64,000 nucleotides of DNA from Amycolatopsis sp. NBRC 101858 (lineage in GTDB: Bacteria; Actinomycetota; Actinomycetes; Mycobacteriales; Pseudonocardiaceae): positions 918,925 through 982,924 of the forward strand of contig NZ_BSTD01000004.1 of assembly GCF_030269325.1 (NCBI RefSeq), given 5' to 3'. Made by a program: the position numbers and the translations under genes. The notes beneath the pieces were generated by a model. The model saw only the letters and a program-made list of their open reading frames with translations. It was not told the DNA's origin and did not search any database. This document shows positions 1-7,431 of the stretch, piece after piece. Each line of letters starts with the position of its first letter. Positions within the stretch are counted from its first letter, which is position 1.

Positions 1-352
1 CGGACCGGTGTCGGCCGGCGCCGGAGACCGACGTGTGCACGAACTGCGGCACGCCGGCCGCCGCGGCCGCGTCGACCAGGTTGCGGCCCTGGACCCACTC
101 GGAGTCGCCTTCCAGGTTCGCCATGTCGGGCATCTGGACGGAAAACACGCCGCGCACGTCCTTCATCGCGGGGGCGAGCGAGGCGGGGTCGTAGAGGTCG
201 CCGACGACGACTTCGGCGCCCAGCTCGCGGAGGGCTTCGGCTCGCCCGGGATTTCGGACCAGCGCGCGGACGGGCACGCCGGCCTTCAGGAGGGCTCGGG
301 CGGTGGCGCCGCCTTGCTTGCCGGTGGCGCCGGTGACCAGGACGGGGGACAT
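1..352 (-). CDS. NmrA/NAD(P)-binding family protein, partial at window edge
   Basis: Reading leftward from ATG at 350-352 the frame stays open to base 1, giving 117 residues of the N-terminal half of an NmrA-like atypical short-chain dehydrogenase. It opens with a Rossmann strand and the dinucleotide motif GATGKQGG near residue 8. The family binds NAD(P) and acts as redox sensor or quinone/azo reductase; the substrate here cannot be read. A GAGGAG ribosome site precedes the ATG. The gene diverges from the TetR regulator at 455 across a short gap holding two identical-arm palindromes, so it is probably that regulator's target. The C-terminus lies outside the window. Confidence 0.85.
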   Translation of the reverse strand, partial: MSPVLVTGATGKQGGATARALLKAGVPVRALVRNPGRAEALRELGAEVVVGDLYDPASLAPAMKDVRGVFSVQMPDMANLEGDSEWVQGRNLVDAAAAAGVPQFVHTSVSGAGRHRS

Positions 353-371
353 GGGGACTCCTCGGGCCGAT

Positions 372-392
372 AAGTGGCGGGGTCCGCCACTT
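372..392. promoter_or_regulatory. TetR-type operator, copy 1
   Basis: Perfect inverted repeat AAGTGGCGG-N3-CCGCCACTT between the NmrA-like gene and the divergent TetR gene. It lies 20 bp upstream of the NmrA start, where bound repressor would block that promoter. The arms are identical to copy 2 at 415-435. Assignment to the adjacent TetR protein is inferred from position. Confidence 0.8.
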
Positions 393-414
393 CGTGGTCG
401 CTACACTAGCGACT

Positions 415-435
415 AAGTGGCGGCCCCCGCCACTT
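415..435. promoter_or_regulatory. TetR-type operator, copy 2
   Basis: Second perfect repeat with the same 9-bp arms (AAGTGGCGG / CCGCCACTT) and a CCC centre, 20 bp upstream of the TetR start codon. Centre-to-centre distance to copy 1 is 43 bp, about four helical turns, so two dimers could sit on the same DNA face. A TACACT-like -10 hexamer lies between the copies. Confidence 0.8.
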
Positions 436-454
436 CCTGTTCCGGAGGTGGTCC

Positions 455-1003
455 GTGCCGCGGTCCGACGCCCGCCGCAACTACGCGCGCATCCTCGCCG
501 TCGCCGAGGAGGAGGTCGCGGCGCACGGCGCCGACGCGTCCCTGGAGCAGATCGCCCGCACCGCCGGCGTCGGCTCGGCGACGGTGCGCCGCCACTTCCC
601 GACCCGGCGCGAGCTGCTGGAAGCGGTGTTCCGGCAGCAGGTCGACGCGCTGGCCGGGCGCGCCCGCGAGCTGGCGGAGGCCCCGGACGCGCGCGCGGCC
701 CTGCTCGACTGGCTGAGCGCGCTGACGACCTACGCGGCGACGGCCCGCGGCCTGGCCACGGCGCTGGTCCGCGACGAGCAGTCCCCGGCCCACGCGTGCT
801 CGGCGACGATGACGGAGGCGGGCGTCCCGCTGGTGCGGCGGGCGGCGGAGGCGGGCGCGGTCGGCCCGGACATCACGGCCGAAGACCTGATCGCGGTGGT
901 GACGGGGATCGTGCTCGCAACCGAGCACCACCGCGACCCGGCGGGGGAGGCGCAGCGGCTGCTGGCGTTGGCGGTGCGGGGGATCAGTCCGGTGTCGGCG
1001 TGA
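455..1003 (+). CDS. TetR/AcrR family transcriptional regulator
   Basis: A 182-residue TetR-family repressor. The helix-turn-helix occupies about residues 10-55 (ASLEQIARTAGVGSATVRRH followed by the typical FPTRREL segment), followed by an all-helical ligand domain. GTG start with GGAGGTGG just upstream. It is divergent from the NmrA-like gene, with two 21-bp palindromes between them, the classic layout of a self-regulating TetR/oxidoreductase pair; the ligand is unknown. The last 71 bp of homology are repeated downstream at 1035-1105, so the 3' end of the gene has been tandemly duplicated. Confidence 0.88.
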   Translation: MPRSDARRNYARILAVAEEEVAAHGADASLEQIARTAGVGSATVRRHFPTRRELLEAVFRQQVDALAGRARELAEAPDARAALLDWLSALTTYAATARGLATALVRDEQSPAHACSATMTEAGVPLVRRAAEAGAVGPDITAEDLIAVVTGIVLATEHHRDPAGEAQRLLALAVRGISPVSA

Positions 1004-1105
1004 AAGTGGGGCGGGATGCGGGGTCGTGGGCGATCGAGCGCCACCGCGACCCGGCGGGGGAGGCGCAGCGGTTGCTGGCGTTGGCGGTGCGGGGGATCAG
1101 TCCGG
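922..1105. repeat. Direct duplication of the TetR gene 3' end (922-992 and 1035-1105)
   Basis: Bases 922-992, the last coding codons of the TetR gene, recur at 1035-1105 with 69 of 71 positions identical and an offset of 113 bp. The second copy has no start and is a gene fragment, not a gene. Both copies sit between the TetR gene and the convergent PucR-type regulator. High identity suggests a recent slippage or unequal-recombination event. Confidence 0.85.
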
Positions 1106-1138
1106 CGCGGTGAACCGGGAAGCCGCCGTCGCCGGGGA

Positions 1139-2263
1139 TCAGCACGGCGTGGCGAGCCAGTGGTGCAGCGCCCACCACGAGCGCACGGTGTCGAGGACTC
1201 GGCCGCCGCTGTTTTCCGCCAGGGCCAACGGGGTCAGCTCGGCCAGCCGGTCGAGCCGGTAGCGGACCGTGTTCGGGTGCAGGTGCAGTGCTTCGGCCGT
1301 CGAGCGCAGCCGCTGGCCGTGGTCGAGGTACGCCAGCGCCGTCCCCGCCAGCTCGCGGTGGAACGGGTTCGCCGGGTCGAGCGAGCCGAGCAGGGCCGTG
1401 GTGAGCAGGTCGCCGAGCACCGGCTGCGCCGTCAGGGCGATCTCGCCCGCCAGCGCAGTCAGGTCGTGGTAGCCGCTTCCGGCGAGGCGCGCCGCCGCCG
1501 TGCAGAGGCGGTACACCTCCGGCAGCGCGGGCAAAGCCGTCGCGGGCGCCACGACCAGCAGCACATCGCCGGCCGGCGAGACCCCCGCGGGGGACCGCGC
1601 CGCCAAGCCGGTGAGCCTGCCCTCGACCAGGCCGTAGACCCCGCCGAACTCGAGCAGCGCCTGCTCCAGCGCGCGGGCCCGCGCCGGGTCGCTGACGTCG
1701 GACACCACGCAGAAGTACCGGACGTCGGGATGCAGTCCCGCCCGCCGGAGCTCCTCGGGCGCAGGCGGGTGCCCGGCGAGCAGCAGCGTCCGCAGCAGCT
1801 GGGTCCGCGCGTCGCGCACCGTGCGGGAAAGCTGGAGCTCGGCGGCGTGGTATCCCTTGACGATGTGGTGCTCCAGCGCGCCGGTGTAGCGGTCGGCGTC
1901 GAGGACGGTCTCGAGGATGACGGCGTCGGGCACCCCGGCGGCCCGGGCCCGTTCGACGGCGACGCGCGCCGCGTGCGTGCGGCCCGCCTGGACCCCGCGC
2001 AGGAGGTCGGTGAGCGGGACACCCTGGGCGGCGCGGTCGGCACCCAGCGCCTCCGCGGTGGTGTAGTCCTCGCGGCCGGGTCCGTCGGGGCTCGCCGTGG
2101 CCCGCAGCGCGGCCGAGAGCAGGACCTGGATGTGCCGCCGGTTCTCGGCCGCCGGGAGCCGCGCGACCTCGGGCGACTGGCGGCGCGCCACCTCGACCAG
2201 CTCGTCCAGCACGGTCTCGTCCGCGGCCAGCTCGTCGAGGATCCGCCGGAGCAGCGGCGTCAC
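1139..2263 (-). CDS. PucR/CdaR-type helix-turn-helix regulator
   Basis: About 374 residues of a PucR-like regulator. The C-terminal 60 residues carry the PucR-type helix-turn-helix (RSTAEALHLHPNTVRYRLDR); the central region matches the GGDEF-like sensory part of these proteins and the N-terminus is a helical RsbRD-like segment. I chose the GTG at 2261-2263 because GGGAGG lies 5 bases upstream; an in-frame GTG at 2288-2290 is the alternative. PucR proteins usually activate catabolic genes on small-molecule signals. It diverges from the secreted beta-propeller gene at 2538, and the gap between them holds a long inverted repeat. Confidence 0.85.
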   Translation of the reverse strand: MTPLLRRILDELAADETVLDELVEVARRQSPEVARLPAAENRRHIQVLLSAALRATASPDGPGREDYTTAEALGADRAAQGVPLTDLLRGVQAGRTHAARVAVERARAAGVPDAVILETVLDADRYTGALEHHIVKGYHAAELQLSRTVRDARTQLLRTLLLAGHPPAPEELRRAGLHPDVRYFCVVSDVSDPARARALEQALLEFGGVYGLVEGRLTGLAARSPAGVSPAGDVLLVVAPATALPALPEVYRLCTAAARLAGSGYHDLTALAGEIALTAQPVLGDLLTTALLGSLDPANPFHRELAGTALAYLDHGQRLRSTAEALHLHPNTVRYRLDRLAELTPLALAENSGGRVLDTVRSWWALHHWLATPC

Positions 2264-2373
2264 CGGCACCTCCCGGACCCGTTGTGGCACAGCTACAACC
2301 CGCCACCCGCGACGTTGGGTGACCGGCCCTACCGGAGGGGCTCCCGGGGCCGGTTATCGTGGCATACCGGACA

Positions 2374-2466
2374 GTTGCTGATCCGACCAAAAGTAGGCCG
2401 GCCCTCGAGCGGTACGTGACATTGCCACGAAAGCCATCCGGCCGTGACTGTGGTCGGATCAGCAAC
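2374..2466. promoter_or_regulatory. Long-spaced inverted repeat between divergent genes
   Basis: Arms 2374-2389 (GTTGCTGATCCGACCA) and 2451-2466 (its exact reverse complement) are 16 bp long with 61 bp between them. It fills the gap between the PucR-type gene and the beta-propeller gene. Two half-sites so far apart fit a looping operator, or a stem enclosing the propeller-gene promoter. Which protein binds is not visible. Confidence 0.7.
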
Positions 2467-2537
2467 AAACGGCACAGTAACCCCTGGTCCGCGCAAAGGC
2501 CACCGCCGCACCTCTTCAGCGTCGAAAGGTGTCTTCC

Positions 2538-3794
2538 GTGCGCACTTCCCCGAGCACCCGCCGACGGCGGTCGTACCTTTCGTGCCTGGCTTCCGCCGTA
2601 GTCCTGGTGACGACCGGTGCGGCGGTGCCGGCGGCCGCCGCGCCCGTGGCCCTGCGGGAGGTGATGTTCGTCGGCAACAACTGGGAAGGGACGGCCGACG
2701 TCATCCAGTCCCGCGGCTCCTTCGCGAAGATCGGGCGCGTGAACATCATCCCGGACAAGGACGAGCGGCTGCGGGAGATCTACCTGAACCCGATCAAGCT
2801 GGCGTTCTTCCTCGGCATCCGCAACGGCCCCGGCGAAGGGCACGACCAGTTCGTCGACGACATGTACACCACGCCGGACGGGACGTCGGTCGTAGCGTCG
2901 CGGCCGAGCTTCGCCGACGTCGTGTCGATCAGCCTCGCCACCGGCCGGATCACTTGGCGCTTCCCGGTTTCGGGGTTCCGCGCCGACCACATGGCGGTCT
3001 CGCCGGACGGCCGTCGAGTGGCCGTGTCCGCCTCGACGTCGAACACCGTGCACGTGCTGGACATCGGTACCGGGCAGCAGGTCGGCTCGTTCGCCACGGG
3101 GGACAAGCCGCACGAGAACGTGTTCACCGACGGCGGCCGGACTCTGTGGAACATGTCGATCGGCGAGGTCAACACGGACCTCGACGATCCCGGCTGGGAC
3201 TTCACCAAGGGGGACCGGCACATCACGGTCGTCGACGCGTCGACCTTCCGCCAGGTCAAGGTGATCGACATGCGGCAGCGGCTCGACGCCTTCGGGCGCC
3301 GGGACCTCTCGGACGCCGTGCGGCCCGTCGCGTTCACCCCGGACGAGTCCACCCTGTACTTCCAGGTGTCGTTCTTCAACGGCTTCCTGGAGTACGACGT
3401 CGCGAGCGACCGGATCACCCGGCTCAAGGAGCTGCCGAAGAACCCGGCGACGAGCGACGACCGCACCACGTTCGTCAACGACTCGCGCCACCACGGCATG
3501 TCGATGAACCCGGCGGGCACCAAGCTCTGCATCGCCGGCACGATGGACGACTACGCCACGGTCGTCGACCGCGCGACCCTCCAGCAGGGCACCCTCGTGC
3601 CCGCCGTGAAGCCGTACTGGGCGACGGTGAGCGGCGACGGCAGCGCGTGCGTGATCTCCGAGGCCGGTGCGGACCAGGTCACCGCGATCGACTTCGCGAC
3701 GGGCCGGAAGCTCGTCTCGGTGCCGGTCGGCGACCATCCGCAGCGGGTGCGCCTCGGCCACGTGCCCGAGGGCTGGACCGGCCCCGCGAGCTGA
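2538..3794 (+). CDS. Secreted YVTN-type beta-propeller protein
   Basis: A 418-residue exported protein. The GTG at 2538 is preferred over GTG 2529 because GAAAGG lies 8-9 bases upstream. An RRRRS stretch, a hydrophobic segment and an AAAAP cleavage region form a signal peptide. The mature part is a run of YVTN/lactonase-like blades, for example VSPDGRRVAVSASTSNTVHV and VSVPVGDHPQRV, which should fold as a seven-bladed propeller. Members bind ligands or act as lactonases, but no catalytic site is recognisable, so the role is unknown. It is divergent from, and possibly controlled by, the PucR-type regulator. Confidence 0.75.
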   Translation: MRTSPSTRRRRSYLSCLASAVVLVTTGAAVPAAAAPVALREVMFVGNNWEGTADVIQSRGSFAKIGRVNIIPDKDERLREIYLNPIKLAFFLGIRNGPGEGHDQFVDDMYTTPDGTSVVASRPSFADVVSISLATGRITWRFPVSGFRADHMAVSPDGRRVAVSASTSNTVHVLDIGTGQQVGSFATGDKPHENVFTDGGRTLWNMSIGEVNTDLDDPGWDFTKGDRHITVVDASTFRQVKVIDMRQRLDAFGRRDLSDAVRPVAFTPDESTLYFQVSFFNGFLEYDVASDRITRLKELPKNPATSDDRTTFVNDSRHHGMSMNPAGTKLCIAGTMDDYATVVDRATLQQGTLVPAVKPYWATVSGDGSACVISEAGADQVTAIDFATGRKLVSVPVGDHPQRVRLGHVPEGWTGPAS

Positions 3795-3799
3795 CCGGG

Positions 3800-4213
3800 T
3801 CAGGAGAAGTCGTAGGCGATCGTGAACCAGCCGCGGACTTCGTCGTCCACATCGGACACTTCGCGCAACTTGAGCTGGTGCCCGACGCGGGGTCCGCTCG
3901 CCCACCGCGCCGGGGCGATCCGGGCCGTCTCGATCGGGTGGGGCAGGAACAGGTACACCAGGACGTCCCGGGACCGCGGCCGCAGCTCGGCCAGCTTCCG
4001 GTCCCGCTTGAGGAACACCCCGACCTTGACGGCGTCTTCGTGGACGTCGCCCAGGGTCCGGACGTGGCCGAGCACCGCGTCGTAGATCGCGCGCAACCGC
4101 GGGTCGCGGCCGGTGAACGTGTCGTCCACCGTGCAGCCCGGGACGCACGTGTGGCCCTGGCCGGTGCGCGCGAACTCGCGGTCGCAGCGCGGGCACGTCC
4201 AGCGGGTCGCCAT
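3800..4213 (-). CDS. DUF5655-like protein with N-terminal zinc finger
   Basis: A 137-residue cytoplasmic protein. The first 30 residues hold a C2HC-type finger (CPRCDREFARTGQGHTC) and the rest resembles the DUF5655 domain. ATG at 4211-4213 is used; an in-frame GTG at 4232-4234 overlaps the stop of the upstream MarR gene (GTGA), so the two are probably translationally coupled either way. Biochemical function is unknown. It is convergent with the beta-propeller gene, with only 5 bp between the stops. Confidence 0.7.
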   Translation of the reverse strand: MATRWTCPRCDREFARTGQGHTCVPGCTVDDTFTGRDPRLRAIYDAVLGHVRTLGDVHEDAVKVGVFLKRDRKLAELRPRSRDVLVYLFLPHPIETARIAPARWASGPRVGHQLKLREVSDVDDEVRGWFTIAYDFS

Positions 4214-4230
4214 GCCGTCCAGGATGGCAC

Positions 4231-4707
4231 TCACAGCGGGGCCGGGCCGAGCGCGGGGATGGTGGCGGCCGCGGTCACCAGCCGCCGGGCCGCCGCGGCC
4301 GCGGTCTTGCGCTGGGCGGGCGGCAACCGGTCCAGCAGCGCGCCCAGCGCCGCGTGCCGCCGGTCGAGGACGCGCGCCACCAGGTCGTGGCCGGTCGCGG
4401 TGACCTCCAGGGTCACCACGCTGCGGTTGCGCGGGTCGCGGCCGCGCGCCACGTACCCCAGTGCCTCCAGCCGGTCGGCCAGCCGGGTCACCGACGACGC
4501 GTTGACGTCCATCGCCGCCGCCAGCCGCGAGCTGGGCACCCGGCCGAGGCGGTCGAGGATCAGCAGCAGGCGCGTCTGGGGGAAGGTGACCTCGGGCGGC
4601 GCGGCGTGCGCGCACTCCCACGCGATCCCGACCAGGACCAGGGTGAGGTTGTCCAGGGCCACCACGTCCGGGTCGGCACCCGGAGCTGCGTCTTCGAGGG
4701 TTTGCAT
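4231..4707 (-). CDS. MarR family transcriptional regulator
   Basis: 158 residues with the MarR winged helix: recognition helix around SRLAAAMDVNASSVTRLADR and wing GRDPRNRSV, both well conserved. ATG at 4705-4707. The gene is followed without a gap by the DUF5655-like gene and diverges from the DUF4142 gene at 4912. A CTTGC-N5-GCAAG palindrome sits 10 bp upstream of the start, suggesting autoregulation. The ligand cannot be predicted. Confidence 0.87.
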   Translation of the reverse strand: MQTLEDAAPGADPDVVALDNLTLVLVGIAWECAHAAPPEVTFPQTRLLLILDRLGRVPSSRLAAAMDVNASSVTRLADRLEALGYVARGRDPRNRSVVTLEVTATGHDLVARVLDRRHAALGALLDRLPPAQRKTAAAAARRLVTAAATIPALGPAPL

Positions 4708-4716
4708 GAAGCAATA

Positions 4717-4731
4717 CTTGCCAACCGCAAG
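4717..4731. promoter_or_regulatory. Possible MarR operator
   Basis: CTTGC-N5-GCAAG inverted repeat immediately upstream of the MarR start in the gap to the divergent DUF4142 gene. The short arms make this a moderate prediction based mainly on position. Confidence 0.45.
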
Positions 4732-4911
4732 AGCATCGGTCAAGATGGGTGACCCCGGCACTCGCCGGGCCGGCCGTGCTGCCCTGGCGTCTCCACAATG
4801 GACTGTGGGAAACCGTTGGCACACAAGAAAAATATTCCGGATCGCTTGAACCGTTCCGTGACGGGCGCCGTAGTACCCCGTGCAGGCCCCCGTCGACAGA
4901 AGGAGCAAACG

Positions 4912-5607
4912 ATGCCGGATCACCGTGGCATGACGGCCAAGGCCAAAGCCCGGACCGCGCTGGTCGTCGTGGCCACGCTCGCCGTGCTCGCCGTGGGCTC
5001 GGTCCTGGTGCTGAAAGCCGGTGCCCAGACCGCGCCCGGGTCGACGCAGGCGCAGGTCCCGGCGTACGGGCACGACATGGCGGGCATGCAGGTGAGCTCG
5101 GCCGGGGAGGCGAACGTGGCCGGCGCCGGGCCGGTCACCGCGCTCGACAAGACGTTCCTGGTCAAGGTCCGCCAGGCCGGGCTCTGGGAGATGCCCGCCG
5201 GCGACCTCGCGCAGACGCACGCCAGCAGTGACGCCGTGAAGCGTGCCGGGCTGCACCTGCTGGACGGGCACTCGCACCTCGACCAGCTCGTCCGCGAGGA
5301 CGCGAAGATGCTCGGCGTCACGCTGCCCGACCAGGCCGGCGCCGAGCAGCAGGGCTGGGTTCGCCAGTTGACCGCCGCGCAGGGGCTCGAGTTCGACAAG
5401 CTGTTCGTGAACCTGCTGCGCGCGTCGCACGGCAAGATCTTCGCGACCATCGCCGAAGTCCGCGCCGGCACGCAGAACGACGTCATCCGGCGGCACGCGA
5501 CGCAGGCGAACCAGACCGTCCTCGACCACATGAACGTCCTGGAGGACACCGGCCTGGTCGACGCGGCGACCCTGCAGGACGTCGCGAACACCGTGAACCC
5601 TAAGTGA
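4912..5607 (+). CDS. DUF4142 exported/membrane-anchored protein
   Basis: 231 residues. ATG 4912 follows AGAAGGAG. An N-terminal hydrophobic segment (residues about 15-36) serves as signal or anchor. Residues about 70-225 form a DUF4142 domain: four-helix, ferritin-like, rich in His (DGHSHLDQLV, ASHGKIFATI, HATQANQTVLDH). The domain is common in extracytoplasmic proteins of actinomycetes and its function is not established. Its 3' end overlaps the convergent TetR gene by 8 bp. The divergent MarR regulator may control it. Confidence 0.8.
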   Translation: MPDHRGMTAKAKARTALVVVATLAVLAVGSVLVLKAGAQTAPGSTQAQVPAYGHDMAGMQVSSAGEANVAGAGPVTALDKTFLVKVRQAGLWEMPAGDLAQTHASSDAVKRAGLHLLDGHSHLDQLVREDAKMLGVTLPDQAGAEQQGWVRQLTAAQGLEFDKLFVNLLRASHGKIFATIAEVRAGTQNDVIRRHATQANQTVLDHMNVLEDTGLVDAATLQDVANTVNPK

Positions 5608-6172
5608 GCGTGCTGCCCGCCAGGTAGCGCTGCACCGTCGGGCCGACCTCGGCGACGACCTCCGCCGAGGTCAGCGCGACCACCGGGGGCAGGCGCAGGA
5701 CGTAGCGGGTCAGCGCCAGGCCGAGCAGCTGGCTCACCACCAGCCCCGCGCGGCGCGGGGCGTCGGCCGGGTCGCCGAACCGCAGGACCGCGGGGGTGAC
5801 CTGGCCGGCGAACACCTGCCGCATCTTCTCGACCACGGCGTCGTCGGCGACCGCCGAGCGCAGCAGCGTCAGCAGGATCTCGTCGGTCGGCGGCTGCTCC
5901 CACAGCACCAGGAACTGCCGGGTCAGCAGCTCGCCGACCGTGCCGGGGTCGGCCGCGGCCAGGTCCGGCAGGTCCAGCTCGACGTCCACGGCCGCGGCGA
6001 ACAGGCCGTCCTTGCTGCCGTAGTAGCGCATCACCATCGACGGGTCGATGTCCGCGTCGGCGGCGATCGAGCGGATCGTCGCGCGCCGGAAGCCGTCCGC
6101 GGCGAACCGGCGGCGGGCCGCGTCCAGGATGGTCGCCCGGGTGGCGTCGGATCGGCGGGGTGGCTCAGTCAT
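5600..6172 (-). CDS. TetR/AcrR family transcriptional regulator
   Basis: 190 residues. The N-terminal HTH (RATIRSIAADADIDPSMVMR then YYGSKDGL) is typical of TetR; the C-terminal ligand domain resembles those of multidrug or aromatic-compound regulators. Divergent from a FAD monooxygenase gene. The 92-bp gap holds two copies of a GCCAACA-N2-TGTTGGC-type palindrome, one beside each gene, so it probably represses both. Confidence 0.87.
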   Translation of the reverse strand: MTEPPRRSDATRATILDAARRRFAADGFRRATIRSIAADADIDPSMVMRYYGSKDGLFAAAVDVELDLPDLAAADPGTVGELLTRQFLVLWEQPPTDEILLTLLRSAVADDAVVEKMRQVFAGQVTPAVLRFGDPADAPRRAGLVVSQLLGLALTRYVLRLPPVVALTSAEVVAEVGPTVQRYLAGSTLT

Positions 6173-6186
6173 GTCAACAAGTGTAG

Positions 6187-6202
6187 GCCAACACTTGTTG
6201 AC
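6187..6202. promoter_or_regulatory. TetR-type operator, copy 1
   Basis: GCCAACA-CT-TGTTGAC, one mismatch pair from copy 2 at 6231-6248. It lies inside a larger inverted repeat 6174-6201 (TCAACAAGTGT-N6-ACACTTGTTGA), directly upstream of the TetR start codon. Confidence 0.7.
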
Positions 6203-6230
6203 AAGCCAGCGCGACCGTGCCTAACGTGGA

Positions 6231-6248
6231 TGCCAACAGTTGTTGGCA
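6231..6248. promoter_or_regulatory. TetR-type operator, copy 2
   Basis: Perfect TGCCAACA-GT-TGTTGGCA palindrome 17 bp upstream of the FAD monooxygenase ATG. Bound repressor would cover the monooxygenase promoter or leader. Confidence 0.75.
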
Positions 6249-6264
6249 AACTCGGAGGCCCGTC

Positions 6265-7419
6265 ATGAACCTGCCCACCCGCACCGACGTCCTGATCGCC
6301 GGAGCCGGCCCCGCCGGCCTGGCCACGGCGATCGTCCTCGCCGAAGCCGGCGTCGACTTCGTGCTGCTCGATCGCCAGGCCGAGGGCGCGAACACCTCCC
6401 GGGCCTGCGTGGTGCACGCCCGGACCCTGGAGGTGCTGGCCGAGCTCGGCGTCACCGAGCGGCTGCGGGAGCTGGGCGTCGTCGTCCCGACGTTCACCGT
6501 CCGCGACGGCGCCACGGTGCTGGCCCGGGTGCCCTTCGGCGGGCTGCCCACCGCCTACCCGTACACGCTCATGGTGCCGCAGGACCAGACCGAAGCCGTG
6601 CTGCTGGCGCGGCTTCGCGAGGTGGGCGGCGACGTGCACCGCCCGTACGAGGTCACCGCCGTCGCCGGCGACGACACGGGCGTCACGGTCACGGCGACCG
6701 GCGGCACCGTGCGCGCGAAGTACCTGGTCGGCGCCGACGGCATGCACAGCACCGTGCGCGAGCAGGCCGGCATCGGGTTCACCGGCGCCACCTACGGCGA
6801 GTCGTTCGTGCTGGCCGACGTCCGGATGAGCTGGCCGCTGGACCGCGAGGAGGTCAGCCTGCACCTGTCGCCGGAAGGGGTGACGGTGGTCGCGCCGCTG
6901 CCCGGCGGCGACGACCACTACCGGGTGGTCGCGACGGTCGCCGAAGCCCCCGAACACCCGGGCATCGCCGACATCCAGTCCATTGTGGACGCGCGCGGCC
7001 CGGAAGGCGCGCGGTCGCGGGTCACCGAGGTCGTCTGGAGCTCCCGGTTCCGCGTGCACCACCGGGTGGCCGACCACTACCGCGCGGGCCGGATCCTCAT
7101 CGCGGGCGACGCGGCCCACGTGCACAGCCCGGCCGGCGGCCAGGGCATGAACACCGGGATCCAGGACGCCGTCGCGCTCGGCCGCCTGCTGGCCCGGGTG
7201 GCCGCCGGCGAACCGGACGCGCTGCTGGACACCTACGAGACGACCCGGCGCCCGATCGCGACGGAGGTGGTGGCGTTCACCGACCGGATGACGCGGATGG
7301 CGACGCTGCGCCCCCGCCCGGCGCGGCTGCTGCGCAACACCGTGCTGAAGACCGTGTTCTCCCTCCCGCAGGCGCGCGAGAAGCTGGCGTACCAGCTGGC
7401 CGAGCTGAACGCCCGCTGA
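6265..7419 (+). CDS. FAD-dependent monooxygenase (PheA/TetX-like)
   Basis: 384 residues with the class A flavoprotein hydroxylase layout: N-terminal GAGPAG dinucleotide fold, central DG motif (VGADGMHSTVRE) and C-terminal GDAAHVHSPAGGQGMN flavin motif. These enzymes hydroxylate aromatic or polyketide substrates with NAD(P)H and O2. ATG 6265 follows CGGAGG; a GTG upstream (6217) would run through the operator and is not used. Control by the divergent TetR protein is likely. The substrate is unknown; detoxification is as plausible as biosynthesis. Stop codons of this gene and mimR are almost back to back. Confidence 0.87.
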   Translation: MNLPTRTDVLIAGAGPAGLATAIVLAEAGVDFVLLDRQAEGANTSRACVVHARTLEVLAELGVTERLRELGVVVPTFTVRDGATVLARVPFGGLPTAYPYTLMVPQDQTEAVLLARLREVGGDVHRPYEVTAVAGDDTGVTVTATGGTVRAKYLVGADGMHSTVREQAGIGFTGATYGESFVLADVRMSWPLDREEVSLHLSPEGVTVVAPLPGGDDHYRVVATVAEAPEHPGIADIQSIVDARGPEGARSRVTEVVWSSRFRVHHRVADHYRAGRILIAGDAAHVHSPAGGQGMNTGIQDAVALGRLLARVAAGEPDALLDTYETTRRPIATEVVAFTDRMTRMATLRPRPARLLRNTVLKTVFSLPQAREKLAYQLAELNAR

Positions 7420-7431
7420 CCGGTCAGCGGG
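7412..7431. other. 20-bp perfect palindrome over convergent stop codons
   Basis: Palindrome CCCGCTGACC / GGTCAGCGGG spans the stops of the FAD monooxygenase and the MimR-type regulator. There is no T-tract on either side, so it may only be a weak bidirectional terminator or a by-product of convergent ends. Confidence 0.5.

Noticed and set aside
1016..1113. Second copy of the TetR 3' end read as a separate gene
   Set aside because: It has no HTH, no ribosome site and is an evident duplication fragment.
984..4196. Very long open frames antisense to real genes throughout the window (for example a 1070-codon frame here and a 976-codon frame at 36474-39404)
   Set aside because: High third-position GC removes stop codons from shadow frames. 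Their translations are Arg/Pro/Ala-rich without domains, while the opposite strand has clear genes.
7412..7431. 20-bp palindrome as a strong terminator
   Set aside because: No T-tract in either direction and no loop; kept only as a palindrome.
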